Source: Clostridia bacterium (GTDB lineage Bacteria; Bacillota; Clostridia; Oscillospirales; CAG-272). Taken from it: 16,636 nucleotides of DNA. The first letter of the stretch is position 1. Each line of letters begins with the position of its first letter. Of this stretch, positions 1-6,726 are shown in pieces. The notes under the pieces were generated by a model. The model was not told where the DNA came from. It was given only the letters and a program-made list of their open reading frames with translations, and made no database searches. The DNA lies in NCBI GenBank assembly GCA_900753285.1, contig CAADYN010000299.1:1-16636 (forward strand), given 5' to 3'. The position numbers and the translations under genes were made by a program.

Positions 1-18
1 GAGCACACGAACAGGATT

Positions 19-1572
19 CTATTTTTTATTATTCCCGCACAAGCCGTAAAAGACCTCGTTCACTGTCATTTCTTCGTCAAACGGCTCCATACCGCGGCTC
101 GTTATTTCATATTTTTCATGTCCCTTTCCGGCGAGAAGCACTATATCTCCCGCACCGGCATATTCTATCGCGTATTTTATAGCCGCGCGTCTGTCAGGGA
201 TTACTGTATACGGCTTTTCTTTGTCGACTCCCGTGAGAATGTCCGAGATTATTTTCTCCGGCTCTTCGCTTCGCGGGTTGTCGTTTGTTATGACTGTCAT
301 GTCGGCATATTTCTGCGCAGCCATTGCCATGAGCGGACGTTTTGTTTTGTCACGGTCCCCTCCGCAGCCGAACATTACGATGAATTTGTGCTCGCCGTCC
401 GACTTTGAGTTCTTTATCTCCCAAAGAGCGCGGCAGGCATATTCAAGGGCTTTAGGTGTATGCGCGTAGTCAATGAATACCGACGGCAACAGCTCCGCTT
501 GTTTATCCTCATTCCCGCGGTATCTCACACGGTACATTCTTCCGTCAACTCCGTCAAACGACGCAAGGACTTCCTGCACCGTCATGGGGTCGGCTCCGAG
601 GAATATTGCGGCGGCGGCAGCTTCCATGGTATTGTACACCGAGTAGAAGCCAATCTGCCGACTGAGCACTCTGAACACGGCTTTTTCGGAGAAGTAAACG
701 TACTCTGTTCCGTTTTCTCCCATGCTGTGGTATCTGAGCGCGCAGACCTCCGTTTTCCCGGCGTTTTCCCGTCTCGCCGAAACTCGGATGAAGCTGCAAG
801 AGCGGAACATATCCGGCAGGCGGGAGAAATACTCGTCGTCGACATTGACAACCGCGTTTTTCACGCCTTCAAGAAGTCCGGCTTTGGTGGAAAAATAGTT
901 CTCCATCGTTCCGTGAGCGTCCATGTGCTCCTCGGAGAGATTCGTGAAAATGCACAAGTCGGGAGTTACCGCCGAAACCGCCTTTCTCAGGAGAGATTGT
1001 GACGACGCTTCGTATATCACGGTATCGCATCCGTCTTTTTTCATCTCGGCTGCGGCGTACCAGAAGTATTCGGGGTCGTGTGTTGTCATAGCTCCGCTGA
1101 CTCCGTTTACCGAAGAGCCGCCGTTTTCGCCAAGCTCCAGTGTTCTTGTACCGGACATGGCGCGGATAGTGGTTACTACACCGACACGCCGTCCGGACGA
1201 GAGAAGAAGCTCCCGCAGGATGAACGCGACCGACGTCTTTCCGGCAGTTCCCGTGACAGCGATTTTTGTCATTCCGTCAGCGGGACGTCCGTAAAAGTTA
1301 TACCACGCGACCGACGCGGCTTTTCTTGTGTCCTCGGTTAAGATAACGCGCGCTTTCTCGACATCATGCGGCATTCTCTCGGCTAAAACAAGAGCAGCGC
1401 CTGTGTCAAGTGCAAGACGAGCGTAATCGTGACCGTCGGCTCTCACTCCTTTTATGCAAATGAAGAGGTCGCCTTTTTTCACGTTTTGTGAGTCTGTTGA
1501 AATACCGAAAACCTCAGTCTCCGGCATTTTTCCTTTTATCCTCACGCCAAGGAGCAATTCGGACAGCTTCAT
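19..1572 (-). CDS. murE: UDP-N-acetylmuramoyl-tripeptide synthetase (meso-diaminopimelate-adding)
   Basis: MurE adds the third stem-peptide residue to UDP-MurNAc-L-Ala-D-Glu in the cytoplasm, using ATP. The 517-residue product has the full three-domain Mur ligase layout: an N-terminal UDP-binding domain, the P-loop TGTAGKTS at about residues 107-114, FTNLSEEHMDAHGTMENY around 209-226, the lysine that is normally carbamylated in FSTKAG (about 230), IDYAHTPKALE (about 368), GCGGDRDKTKRP (about 402) and GKGHE (about 482). The specificity motif reads DNPRSEEP (about 431), the form associated with meso-diaminopimelate rather than lysine. The reading frame opens with GTG directly followed by ATG; I chose the ATG at 1572, 7 bases after GGAGG. 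It is the last gene of the dcw run visible here, 48 bases after the PBP gene. Oddities: SSQ replaces the usual SSH and TTHDP replaces TTP(E/D); see findings. Confidence 0.95.
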   Translation of the reverse strand: MKLSELLLGVRIKGKMPETEVFGISTDSQNVKKGDLFICIKGVRADGHDYARLALDTGAALVLAERMPHDVEKARVILTEDTRKAASVAWYNFYGRPADGMTKIAVTGTAGKTSVAFILRELLLSSGRRVGVVTTIRAMSGTRTLELGENGGSSVNGVSGAMTTHDPEYFWYAAAEMKKDGCDTVIYEASSQSLLRKAVSAVTPDLCIFTNLSEEHMDAHGTMENYFSTKAGLLEGVKNAVVNVDDEYFSRLPDMFRSCSFIRVSARRENAGKTEVCALRYHSMGENGTEYVYFSEKAVFRVLSRQIGFYSVYNTMEAAAAAIFLGADPMTVQEVLASFDGVDGRMYRVRYRGNEDKQAELLPSVFIDYAHTPKALEYACRALWEIKNSKSDGEHKFIVMFGCGGDRDKTKRPLMAMAAQKYADMTVITNDNPRSEEPEKIISDILTGVDKEKPYTVIPDRRAAIKYAIEYAGAGDIVLLAGKGHEKYEITSRGMEPFDEEMTVNEVFYGLCGNNKK

Positions 1573-1620
1573 CACAGTACCTCCAAAGATTTTGTTTTCT
1601 TTAGACGTCTGCGAGCTTTA

Positions 1621-3966
1621 TCAGTCCGTTCCGTCGAGGTGGCGAAGCTCAATTTCGATTATCGTGCCTCTCGGGACTTTTGTTCCTGCCGCGGGATACT
1701 GATTTATAACAGTCGCTGTCGAGCCGTTTGTCGAGCCGTAGAATGTTACGTTCAAGTCAAGTGAAACGGCAGCGTTGTTAGCGTTATATGCGCTCATTCC
1801 CATGAGATCTGGTACTTCCACAGTGTTCGCGGGAGTTTCTTCGCCTGTATAGAGTATGAGAAGTCCCGTATCGCTGGAGATTTTTGAGCCGGCTTCGGGT
1901 ATCTGTGCGGTAACTGTATCGCCGTCTCCGATTATCTCATAGCTGAAGCCGCGCCATGAGAGGTCGTTTATCGCGTTCTCCACAGTTGCGCCGACATAGC
2001 TTGAAAGAGTTACGTCGAGTTTGGCAAGCTCTTCCGTCGTATACTGGGGTTCAACTCCGATATAAGGAAGAACGTAGGAGAGAAGATTCGATATATAAGG
2101 CGCCGCGACTGTACCGCCGTAGACCGCGCTTTTCAGCGGCTTATCGACCATAATCAGCGCGGATATCTGCGGATCGTCTGCGGGGGCAAAGGCAGCTGTC
2201 GAGCCGACTCTGTACGGTGTGTTGCCGTTTTCGTCGAATTCGTCCTTTTTCTCGGATGTACCTGTCTTTGCCGCAACTCTGTAGCCTTTGACATACGCGT
2301 TTTTTGCCGCTCCGTTCGTTGCCACGCCTTCTTCAAGGATATCGGTGAGCGTTTTGCAGGTGTTTTCGCTGACTACCTGTCTGACGGGTTCGGATTCGTA
2401 TGTCTGGATAACGTTGCCGTCGTCGTCGGTTATCTCACGAAGCAGATGCGGCGTTACGAGATATCCTCCGTTTGCGACGACTGTTATAGCTCTGAGCTGC
2501 TGAACGGGGGTGGTTTTGAACGTCTGACCGAAGGAATAAACGGCAAGCGAAACTCCCGAGAAGTTTTCATATGACGCGTAAATTGAGCCTACTTCGCCGG
2601 GGAGATCTATGCCTGTTTTTCCGCCGTAGCCGAACGCCTTGAAGTAGTAGTAAAATCTCTCACGTCCGATAAGCGCCGCCACCTGCATGAGAGTAGGGTT
2701 GCACGACTGCTGTAAACCTGTGCGGAATGTAACAGCTCCGTGTCCGTTGTGGTTAGCGCACGAAATAGGCTTTGACCATCCCTCTACCATGAGAGAGCCT
2801 GCGCAGTAGAACGGTGTTTCCGGCGTTACAACTCCTTCCTCGAGAGCCATGGAGCTTGTGACAACCTTGAATGTCGAGCCGGGTTCGTATGTCTCGGTAA
2901 GGCATTTGTTGTTCCACATACGGTACATCAGGCGGCTGTACTCGGTTTTGTATTCGTCCGTGCCTTCTTTAAGCCCTGACGCGTCAAGCTCCGCCTGTGA
3001 ATACTCGTCGATGGTGTACGGGTCGTTTAAGTCGAACGAAGGATATGTAGCCATCGCGAGGACTTCGCCGGTATCGACGTCATACACCATCCCGCAGACT
3101 CTGTCTCCCGCGCCGGACTCGTTGAAGGTTTTTTCCAGCTGATTTTCAAGCTCATACTGGATGTACATATCAAGCGTCGTCGTTATATTATAACCGTTTT
3201 CCGCCTCTATGAACCGCTCATACTCGAACGGCATATCGTTTTTCTTTCCGTCCTGAGCGAGGATGTATCTGCCTGATGTTCCCTCGAGCAGGTTATTGTA
3301 GTACGCTTCAAGTCCGTAGATTCCCACGCCGTCGGAGTTTGTAAAGCCTATGACGTGGCAGGCAAGGTCGCCCTTCGGATAATATCTCTTTGATGAAGCG
3401 ACGAAGTAAATGTCTTTTTTTAAGTCGAACTGAGCGATGAAAGTCTCGATTTTTTCCGCTATGTCCGCGTCTACGTTTTTCTTCACGACCTCGTAGTATC
3501 TGTTGACCTTAGCGGTTTTCTCGAGGATGGAGCTTTTGTCGACGTCAAGGTACTTCGAGAGCACCTCCGCTATCATGTCGTCAAGCTGTCTGCCGGAGTA
3601 ATTAATTCCGTAGTCGCTGTCCGTATACTCGTAGTGAACGTCATTTTCGGGGTCGTTGTCGGAGTTTTTCTCGCTGTCCTTCTGCATATGTGTTATAATA
3701 TCATACGGGGAGAGAATAACATTGTAGACCGTGATGTTTGTCGCGAGGATGTTTCCGTTTCGGTCGGTTATCGTACCTCTTTCCGGCGTGACCTCGGTTT
3801 GTATCGTAAGCTGATTTAAAACCTTTGACTGGTAGTAATCGTGATTTTTTATCTGGTAGCTGGCGAGCCTTCCCACGACCCACGCGGCTATCAGCAAAAA
3901 GAACGCGAACATACAGACCATCTTATGCATGGTTTTTCTGTCTGTACGGTTTTGAGCCTTATTCAT
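1621..3966 (-). CDS. Class B penicillin-binding protein with two PASTA domains (FtsI/PBP2B/SpoVD family)
   Basis: A peptidoglycan D,D-transpeptidase that cross-links septal wall outside the membrane. The 781-residue protein has a short basic cytoplasmic start, one membrane segment (about 16-34), the PBP-dimer domain beginning with PERGTITDRNG (about 61-71), and a transpeptidase domain with all three active-site motifs: STFK (Ser364, Lys367), SCN (421-423) and KTGT (567-570). Two PASTA-like repeats close the protein (about 648-708 and 714-777). The ATG at 3966 lies 7 bases after GGAGG. It sits between the ftsL-like gene and murE, where Bacillus subtilis carries pbpB and spoVD in tandem; here there is only one PBP gene. 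Two PASTA repeats fit a vegetative PBP2B role better than SpoVD, but sequence alone does not settle this. A hairpin and a -10-like box precede it, so it may also be expressed apart from the upstream genes. Confidence 0.93.
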   Translation of the reverse strand: MNKAQNRTDRKTMHKMVCMFAFFLLIAAWVVGRLASYQIKNHDYYQSKVLNQLTIQTEVTPERGTITDRNGNILATNITVYNVILSPYDIITHMQKDSEKNSDNDPENDVHYEYTDSDYGINYSGRQLDDMIAEVLSKYLDVDKSSILEKTAKVNRYYEVVKKNVDADIAEKIETFIAQFDLKKDIYFVASSKRYYPKGDLACHVIGFTNSDGVGIYGLEAYYNNLLEGTSGRYILAQDGKKNDMPFEYERFIEAENGYNITTTLDMYIQYELENQLEKTFNESGAGDRVCGMVYDVDTGEVLAMATYPSFDLNDPYTIDEYSQAELDASGLKEGTDEYKTEYSRLMYRMWNNKCLTETYEPGSTFKVVTSSMALEEGVVTPETPFYCAGSLMVEGWSKPISCANHNGHGAVTFRTGLQQSCNPTLMQVAALIGRERFYYYFKAFGYGGKTGIDLPGEVGSIYASYENFSGVSLAVYSFGQTFKTTPVQQLRAITVVANGGYLVTPHLLREITDDDGNVIQTYESEPVRQVVSENTCKTLTDILEEGVATNGAAKNAYVKGYRVAAKTGTSEKKDEFDENGNTPYRVGSTAAFAPADDPQISALIMVDKPLKSAVYGGTVAAPYISNLLSYVLPYIGVEPQYTTEELAKLDVTLSSYVGATVENAINDLSWRGFSYEIIGDGDTVTAQIPEAGSKISSDTGLLILYTGEETPANTVEVPDLMGMSAYNANNAAVSLDLNVTFYGSTNGSTATVINQYPAAGTKVPRGTIIEIELRHLDGTD

Positions 3967-3999
3967 TCGCGTGCCTCCGATTCAGTCTGTCCGTTTTAT

Positions 4000-4005
4000 A
4001 TTATA
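4000..4005 (-). promoter_or_regulatory. Possible -10 box upstream of the PBP gene
   Basis: A perfect TATAAT on the minus strand lies 34 bases before the PBP start and downstream of the hairpin at 4039-4071. No convincing TTGACA-like -35 sits 16-18 bases upstream. CATACATC, a partial match to a sigma-E type -10 (CATACAnT), lies nearby, but I see no matching -35. Treat this as a candidate internal promoter only. Confidence 0.3.
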
Positions 4006-4038
4006 TTTCACTTCGCTGTGATGTATGCTGAAAACTAA

Positions 4039-4071
4039 CGGGCTGCCACTTGGGATAAAAATTGCAGCCCG
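4039..4071 (-). terminator. Hairpin between ftsL and the PBP gene, terminator- or attenuator-like
   Basis: On the minus strand CGGGCTGC pairs perfectly with GCAGCCCG (8 base pairs, almost all G-C) across a 17-base loop, and the stem is followed by TTAGTTTTC. This looks like an intrinsic terminator with a broken U-tract. It lies in the 120-base gap inside an otherwise co-directional division cluster, so partial termination or mRNA processing is as likely as full termination. Confidence 0.55.
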
Positions 4072-4086
4072 CGATATTTTGTAAAT

Positions 4087-4899
4087 TCAATTGAAGAGGT
4101 TTTCTATAGCCGACGCGATGGACGAAAGCATGACGCCGCCGGAGCTTTCTTCACTCTCGCCGTTGTCTATCACTTCTATCCTTTCGCCGTCGGACAGTGT
4201 AATGTATCTTCTCTGCATGGTATCCTCTTTTGCCATACCGAGCTTTGTCGTCGCGATTTTCTCTATCTCGCGGATATCGTTCTTTTCGTCAAGCTTTAAC
4301 TTAAGCTCTTCCGCCTCCGACTGCATTGTCTGGAGCTGATTTTCAAGCTGTGCTATCTCGTTCGACGTTTTATACACATCGGATATCTGCGTCACGAGGA
4401 ACATTATCATCACCGTAACGACTCCGAGCAGAGCCACAAATACGGGGGAAAGTCTTTTTCTTGCGGTATCTTTTGCTTCCGCTCTGACGTTTACCGCCTC
4501 GGGTCTGTACTGCACGGTTTTCGGAGCGCTTTTCACACTCGAAGCATAACGCACGCCGGAAGAACTTGCTCTTGCCTTTGTTCCCGAGGATGAATGAGCG
4601 GTGCTTTTCGTTTGAGTTCTATTCGCGCTGTTTTGAGCGGAACGAGCCCGACTGTATGTGTACTTTACGTTATTCGCAGCGGATTGTCTCGCGGTTTGTC
4701 TTGTACCATTTGGACGTTTGCTGTAGCTTTCTCGGAACGCTTCCTCGGCGCAGTTTTCACGGGGATCATGTCCCATCGCGGCGCGTCTCATCAGCTCCGA
4801 GGTAGAGGACGCACGCATTCCGCTGACATCTTTTCCGCGTTCCTTGAATTCACTTTTCAGCTTATCTGCGAGAACGTATTCACGTCTTTGGTAAGTCAT
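4087..4899 (-). CDS. ftsL: FtsL/DivIC-like septum formation initiator with long cytoplasmic tail
   Basis: A small bitopic divisome protein that, in its family, forms a coiled-coil complex with FtsB/DivIC and FtsQ/DivIB and helps activate the septal synthase. The 270-residue product has a 150-residue cytoplasmic part rich in Ser, Arg, Ala, Asn and Gln, a membrane segment (about 151-171), an extracytoplasmic coiled coil (about 175-210) and the FtsL/DivIC-like motif IEKIATTKLGMAKEDT (about 212-227). Family members are usually only 90-130 residues, so the tail is unusually long. The ATG at 4899 has a strong AGGAGG 5 bases upstream. I name it ftsL mainly from its position between rsmH and the PBP gene; the sequence family does not separate FtsL cleanly from DivIC. 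It is followed by a hairpin before the next gene. Confidence 0.8.
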   Translation of the reverse strand: MTYQRREYVLADKLKSEFKERGKDVSGMRASSTSELMRRAAMGHDPRENCAEEAFRESYSKRPNGTRQTARQSAANNVKYTYSRARSAQNSANRTQTKSTAHSSSGTKARASSSGVRYASSVKSAPKTVQYRPEAVNVRAEAKDTARKRLSPVFVALLGVVTVMIMFLVTQISDVYKTSNEIAQLENQLQTMQSEAEELKLKLDEKNDIREIEKIATTKLGMAKEDTMQRRYITLSDGERIEVIDNGESEESSGGVMLSSIASAIENLFN

Positions 4900-4932
4900 T
4901 GTATCCTCCTCAGCTTTAAATTTTCTGCTTTA

Positions 4933-5871
4933 TCAGCACTTCTCCGCTGTTCTCAGCTTAGCGCTTCTTGAACGCGGGTTTTCTTCTTCCTCTTCCGAGC
5001 TTGGCAGTATCGGTTTTTTCGAGAGCAGCTTTATCTTCGGCTTTTTACCGCACACACATACCGGAAACTCCGGCGGGCAGGTGCATCCCTCGGACAGCTT
5101 TTTGAATGTCTCCTTGACCGCTCTGTCTTCAAGCGAATGGAATGTTATCACCGCAAGCCGTCCTCCGGGGTTAAGTCTGTCAACCGCGGCAGTTATCGAC
5201 GGTTCTATCGCGTCAAGCTCGCCGTTTACTTCAATGCGGACAGCCTGAAACGTTCTTCTTGCGGGGTTTTGGTTTTCTTTTTTTCTCACAGCCGCCGGAA
5301 TGGAGTTTGTTACCAGCTCGGCAAGCTCTGTTGTCGTCTCAATTGGTTTTGTCTCCCGCGCGGTCACTATATCATGCGCTATTTTTGACGCAAATCTTTC
5401 TTCTCCGTAGTCGCGCAGAATCCTTGTCAGCTCCTCGGCGGAATACAGGTTCACGACGTCATATGCGGTTTTAACCTGCTCCCTGTCCATTCTCATGTCG
5501 AGCGGAGCTTCCTTCGAGTATGAGAATCCGCGCTCACCCTCGTCAAGCTGATGAGAGGACACGCCGAGATCCCACATAACGCCGTCTATTTTCTCAACTC
5601 CGAGCGAGTCAAGCGCGGCGGCGATATTCATGAAGTTTGACTTGACTATGGTGAACTTATCGCGGTAGTTTTCAAGCCGTTTTGTGCAGGCTTCGATGGC
5701 GTCGTCGTCCCTGTCAAGGCAGATAAGACGCGAGCCTTCGGGAAGACGTTTTGCTATCTCGAGGGAATGTCCTCCGCCGCCGGCAGTGCAGTCCACGAAT
5801 ATTCCTCCGCGGCTCACGTCAAGAGCTTCGATGACTTCCTTCGCCATTACCGAAATGTGTGAAAATTCCAT
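4933..5871 (-). CDS. rsmH: 16S rRNA (cytosine(1402)-N(4))-methyltransferase RsmH
   Basis: RsmH (MraW) methylates N4 of C1402 in the 16S rRNA decoding centre using S-adenosylmethionine. The 312-residue product shows the SAM-binding loop VDCTAGGGGHS (about 26-36), LDRD (about 52-55), WDLGVSSHQLD, the GFSY and LDMRM motif, ARRTFQAVRIEVN, ITFHSLEDR and the Cys-containing CTCPPEF-PVCVCGKKP stretch near the C-terminus, all typical of the family. I start it at MEFSHISV (ATG at 5871) because family members begin at this point. The 18-residue upstream extension would only read through the end of mraZ. The mraZ stop codon ends one base before this ATG and no good Shine-Dalgarno is visible, which suggests translational coupling. 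Confidence 0.95.
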   Translation of the reverse strand: MEFSHISVMAKEVIEALDVSRGGIFVDCTAGGGGHSLEIAKRLPEGSRLICLDRDDDAIEACTKRLENYRDKFTIVKSNFMNIAAALDSLGVEKIDGVMWDLGVSSHQLDEGERGFSYSKEAPLDMRMDREQVKTAYDVVNLYSAEELTRILRDYGEERFASKIAHDIVTARETKPIETTTELAELVTNSIPAAVRKKENQNPARRTFQAVRIEVNGELDAIEPSITAAVDRLNPGGRLAVITFHSLEDRAVKETFKKLSEGCTCPPEFPVCVCGKKPKIKLLSKKPILPSSEEEEENPRSRSAKLRTAEKC

Positions 5872-5872
5872 G

Positions 5873-6292
5873 TTACAGACCGAGTTCGAGGAGCATTTCC
5901 GTGAAGTTTTCGGGTTCTTCATCAAGATGCTGCTCGTTCCATACTTCCTCCGACCAGATTTCAGCGTACTTGCCGCAGCCTACCGTGATAACGTTTTTGG
6001 TTATTCCGGCGTAGCTAAGCATCTCAGGCGGCAGCATAACGCGTCCTTGGGAATCCGGCTGAACCTCGAGCGAATTCGAGTAGAGATATCTCGTAAGCTC
6101 GCGAACCTTGGTTTTCGGCATTTCGCTTATCTTCCGCGCGTAGTTTTCCCATTCTTCCGCGGAGTACATGGTCAGGCATTTGTCGCTTCCACGCAGGATG
6201 GTGATGGTGTCTCCGAGCTGTTCTTTCAGCTTCGAGGGAATGATGATTCTGTTTTTAGCGTCAAGCGAATGATTGTACTTGCCTGTCAGCAT
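5873..6292 (-). CDS. mraZ: Transcriptional regulator MraZ
   Basis: MraZ is a DNA-binding protein of the AbrB/SpoVT fold that heads the dcw cluster and, where tested, represses its own promoter through short repeated boxes. The product from the preferred start is 139 residues and contains the two expected half-repeats: MLTGKYNHSLDAKNRIIIP at the N-terminus and DSQGRVMLP in the middle. I prefer the ATG at 6292 over one at 6328. Family members begin with an M-x-x-G-x-Y/F-x-H-x-L-D motif, the 12 residues gained upstream are atypical, and GGGTGGTGG sits just upstream. This start also leaves the tandem operator-like repeats at 6318-6337 in the leader. The first DNA-contact motif reads DAKNR rather than the usual DxKGR. 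Confidence 0.93.
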   Translation of the reverse strand: MLTGKYNHSLDAKNRIIIPSKLKEQLGDTITILRGSDKCLTMYSAEEWENYARKISEMPKTKVRELTRYLYSNSLEVQPDSQGRVMLPPEMLSYAGITKNVITVGCGKYAEIWSEEVWNEQHLDEEPENFTEMLLELGL

Positions 6293-6317
6293 CTCATTCC
6301 ACCACCCTTTCGTTAAT

Positions 6318-6337
6318 TTTGCCGCCATTTGTCTCCA
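6318..6337 (-). promoter_or_regulatory. Putative MraZ operator: two tandem 10-base repeats
   Basis: Read on the minus strand, TGGAGACAAA is followed immediately by TGGCGGCAAA, so TGGMG recurs with a 10-base period and near-identical spacers. Known MraZ boxes in other bacteria are TGGGN-type direct repeats separated by 5 bases and lie in the mraZ leader. These repeats begin about where transcription from the predicted promoter should start. Assignment as an operator is inference. Confidence 0.55.
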
Positions 6338-6346
6338 CGCGATATT

Positions 6347-6375
6347 ATTATATACTATATCGCCCGAAGAATCAA
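6347..6375 (-). promoter_or_regulatory. Predicted sigma-A-type promoter of the mraZ/dcw operon
   Basis: On the minus strand a TTGATT -35 (6370-6375) is separated by exactly 17 bases from a perfect TATAAT -10 (6347-6352). The start point would fall near 6340, about 48 bases before the mraZ ATG and directly upstream of the tandem repeats. Confidence 0.75.
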
Positions 6376-6666
6376 GAGCTTTTCGAGAAAAAATACGCGG
6401 TATATTTAATTAAAGTTCAGTTAAATTTTCGTTTTCCAATATTTCCCGTGTTTCGACGACCTGCGCCATGCTCTCCCGCTCTCCCTCGACAGAACTCCGC
6501 GGATTGTGGCCGAGTACGACACGCAAATTCCCTGTTATTGCCATTTTTCGACGCCGCCATCAGAAAGTTCCGTTAATAATATATTAATTATTTATCCGCT
6601 GTTTATTTTTTAATTATATAACATTATTTTACTTTTTGTCTGATTTAACGAGTGATTCCGAGACGC
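6376..6666. other. Intergenic region with a GC-richer island of unknown role
   Basis: About 290 bases between the gatB terminator and the mraZ promoter have no recognisable gene. The flanks are very AT-rich, while roughly 6440-6570 is much richer in G and C. A candidate promoter reads into this island on the minus strand. One small minus-strand frame (6410-6544, 44 codons) covers most of it but has no clear ribosome binding site. Two adjacent copies of gctctccc (6470-6485) and a short AT palindrome near 6573-6587 are present. It could be a small RNA, a small protein or a decayed leader. Confidence 0.35.
6613..6642 (-). promoter_or_regulatory. Candidate orphan promoter downstream of gatB
   Basis: On the minus strand CAGACA (6637-6642, four of six matches to TTGACA) lies 18 bases before a perfect TATAAT (6613-6618). 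It sits just past the gatB terminator and about 320 bases before mraZ. The region is so AT-rich that a chance TATAAT is plausible. Confidence 0.4.
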
Positions 6667-6704
6667 AAAAAACGCCCGAATTCCTTGATTTATCCGAGCG
6701 TTTT
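6667..6704 (-). terminator. Intrinsic terminator of the gat operon
   Basis: On the minus strand AAAACGCTCGGA (6693-6704) pairs with TTCGGGCGTTTT (6669-6680) over 12 base pairs, including two G-U pairs, with a 12-base loop and a run of six T residues at the 3' side. It begins 23 bases after the gatB stop codon, as expected for a rho-independent terminator. Confidence 0.88.
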
Positions 6705-6726
6705 CCGTATATTTATTTAATTCTAT

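Noticed and set aside
1..18. Start of the gene after murE (murF or mraY expected)
   Set aside because: Only 18 bases remain after the murE stop and no ribosome binding site or clear start codon can be assigned.
460..1002. Plus-strand open frame of 180 codons opposite murE
   Set aside because: It is a shadow frame of murE with low-complexity His/Arg/Ser content and no motif.
5872..5925. 18-residue N-terminal extension of RsmH
   Set aside because: It only reads through the 3' end of mraZ in another frame; RsmH proteins begin at the MEFSHISV-type motif.
5684..6316. Long plus-strand open frame of 210 codons opposite rsmH/mraZ
   Set aside because: It is antisense to two strongly supported genes and has no recognisable domain or ribosome binding site.
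6293..6328. 12-residue N-terminal extension of MraZ
   Set aside because: It contains the operator-like repeats and the ribosome binding site, and family members start at the M-x-x-G-x-Y motif.
6470..6485. Two adjacent gctctccc units as a second MraZ operator
   Set aside because: The period is 8 bases rather than 10, and the site is about 95 bases upstream of the mraZ -35, so an operator role is unlikely.
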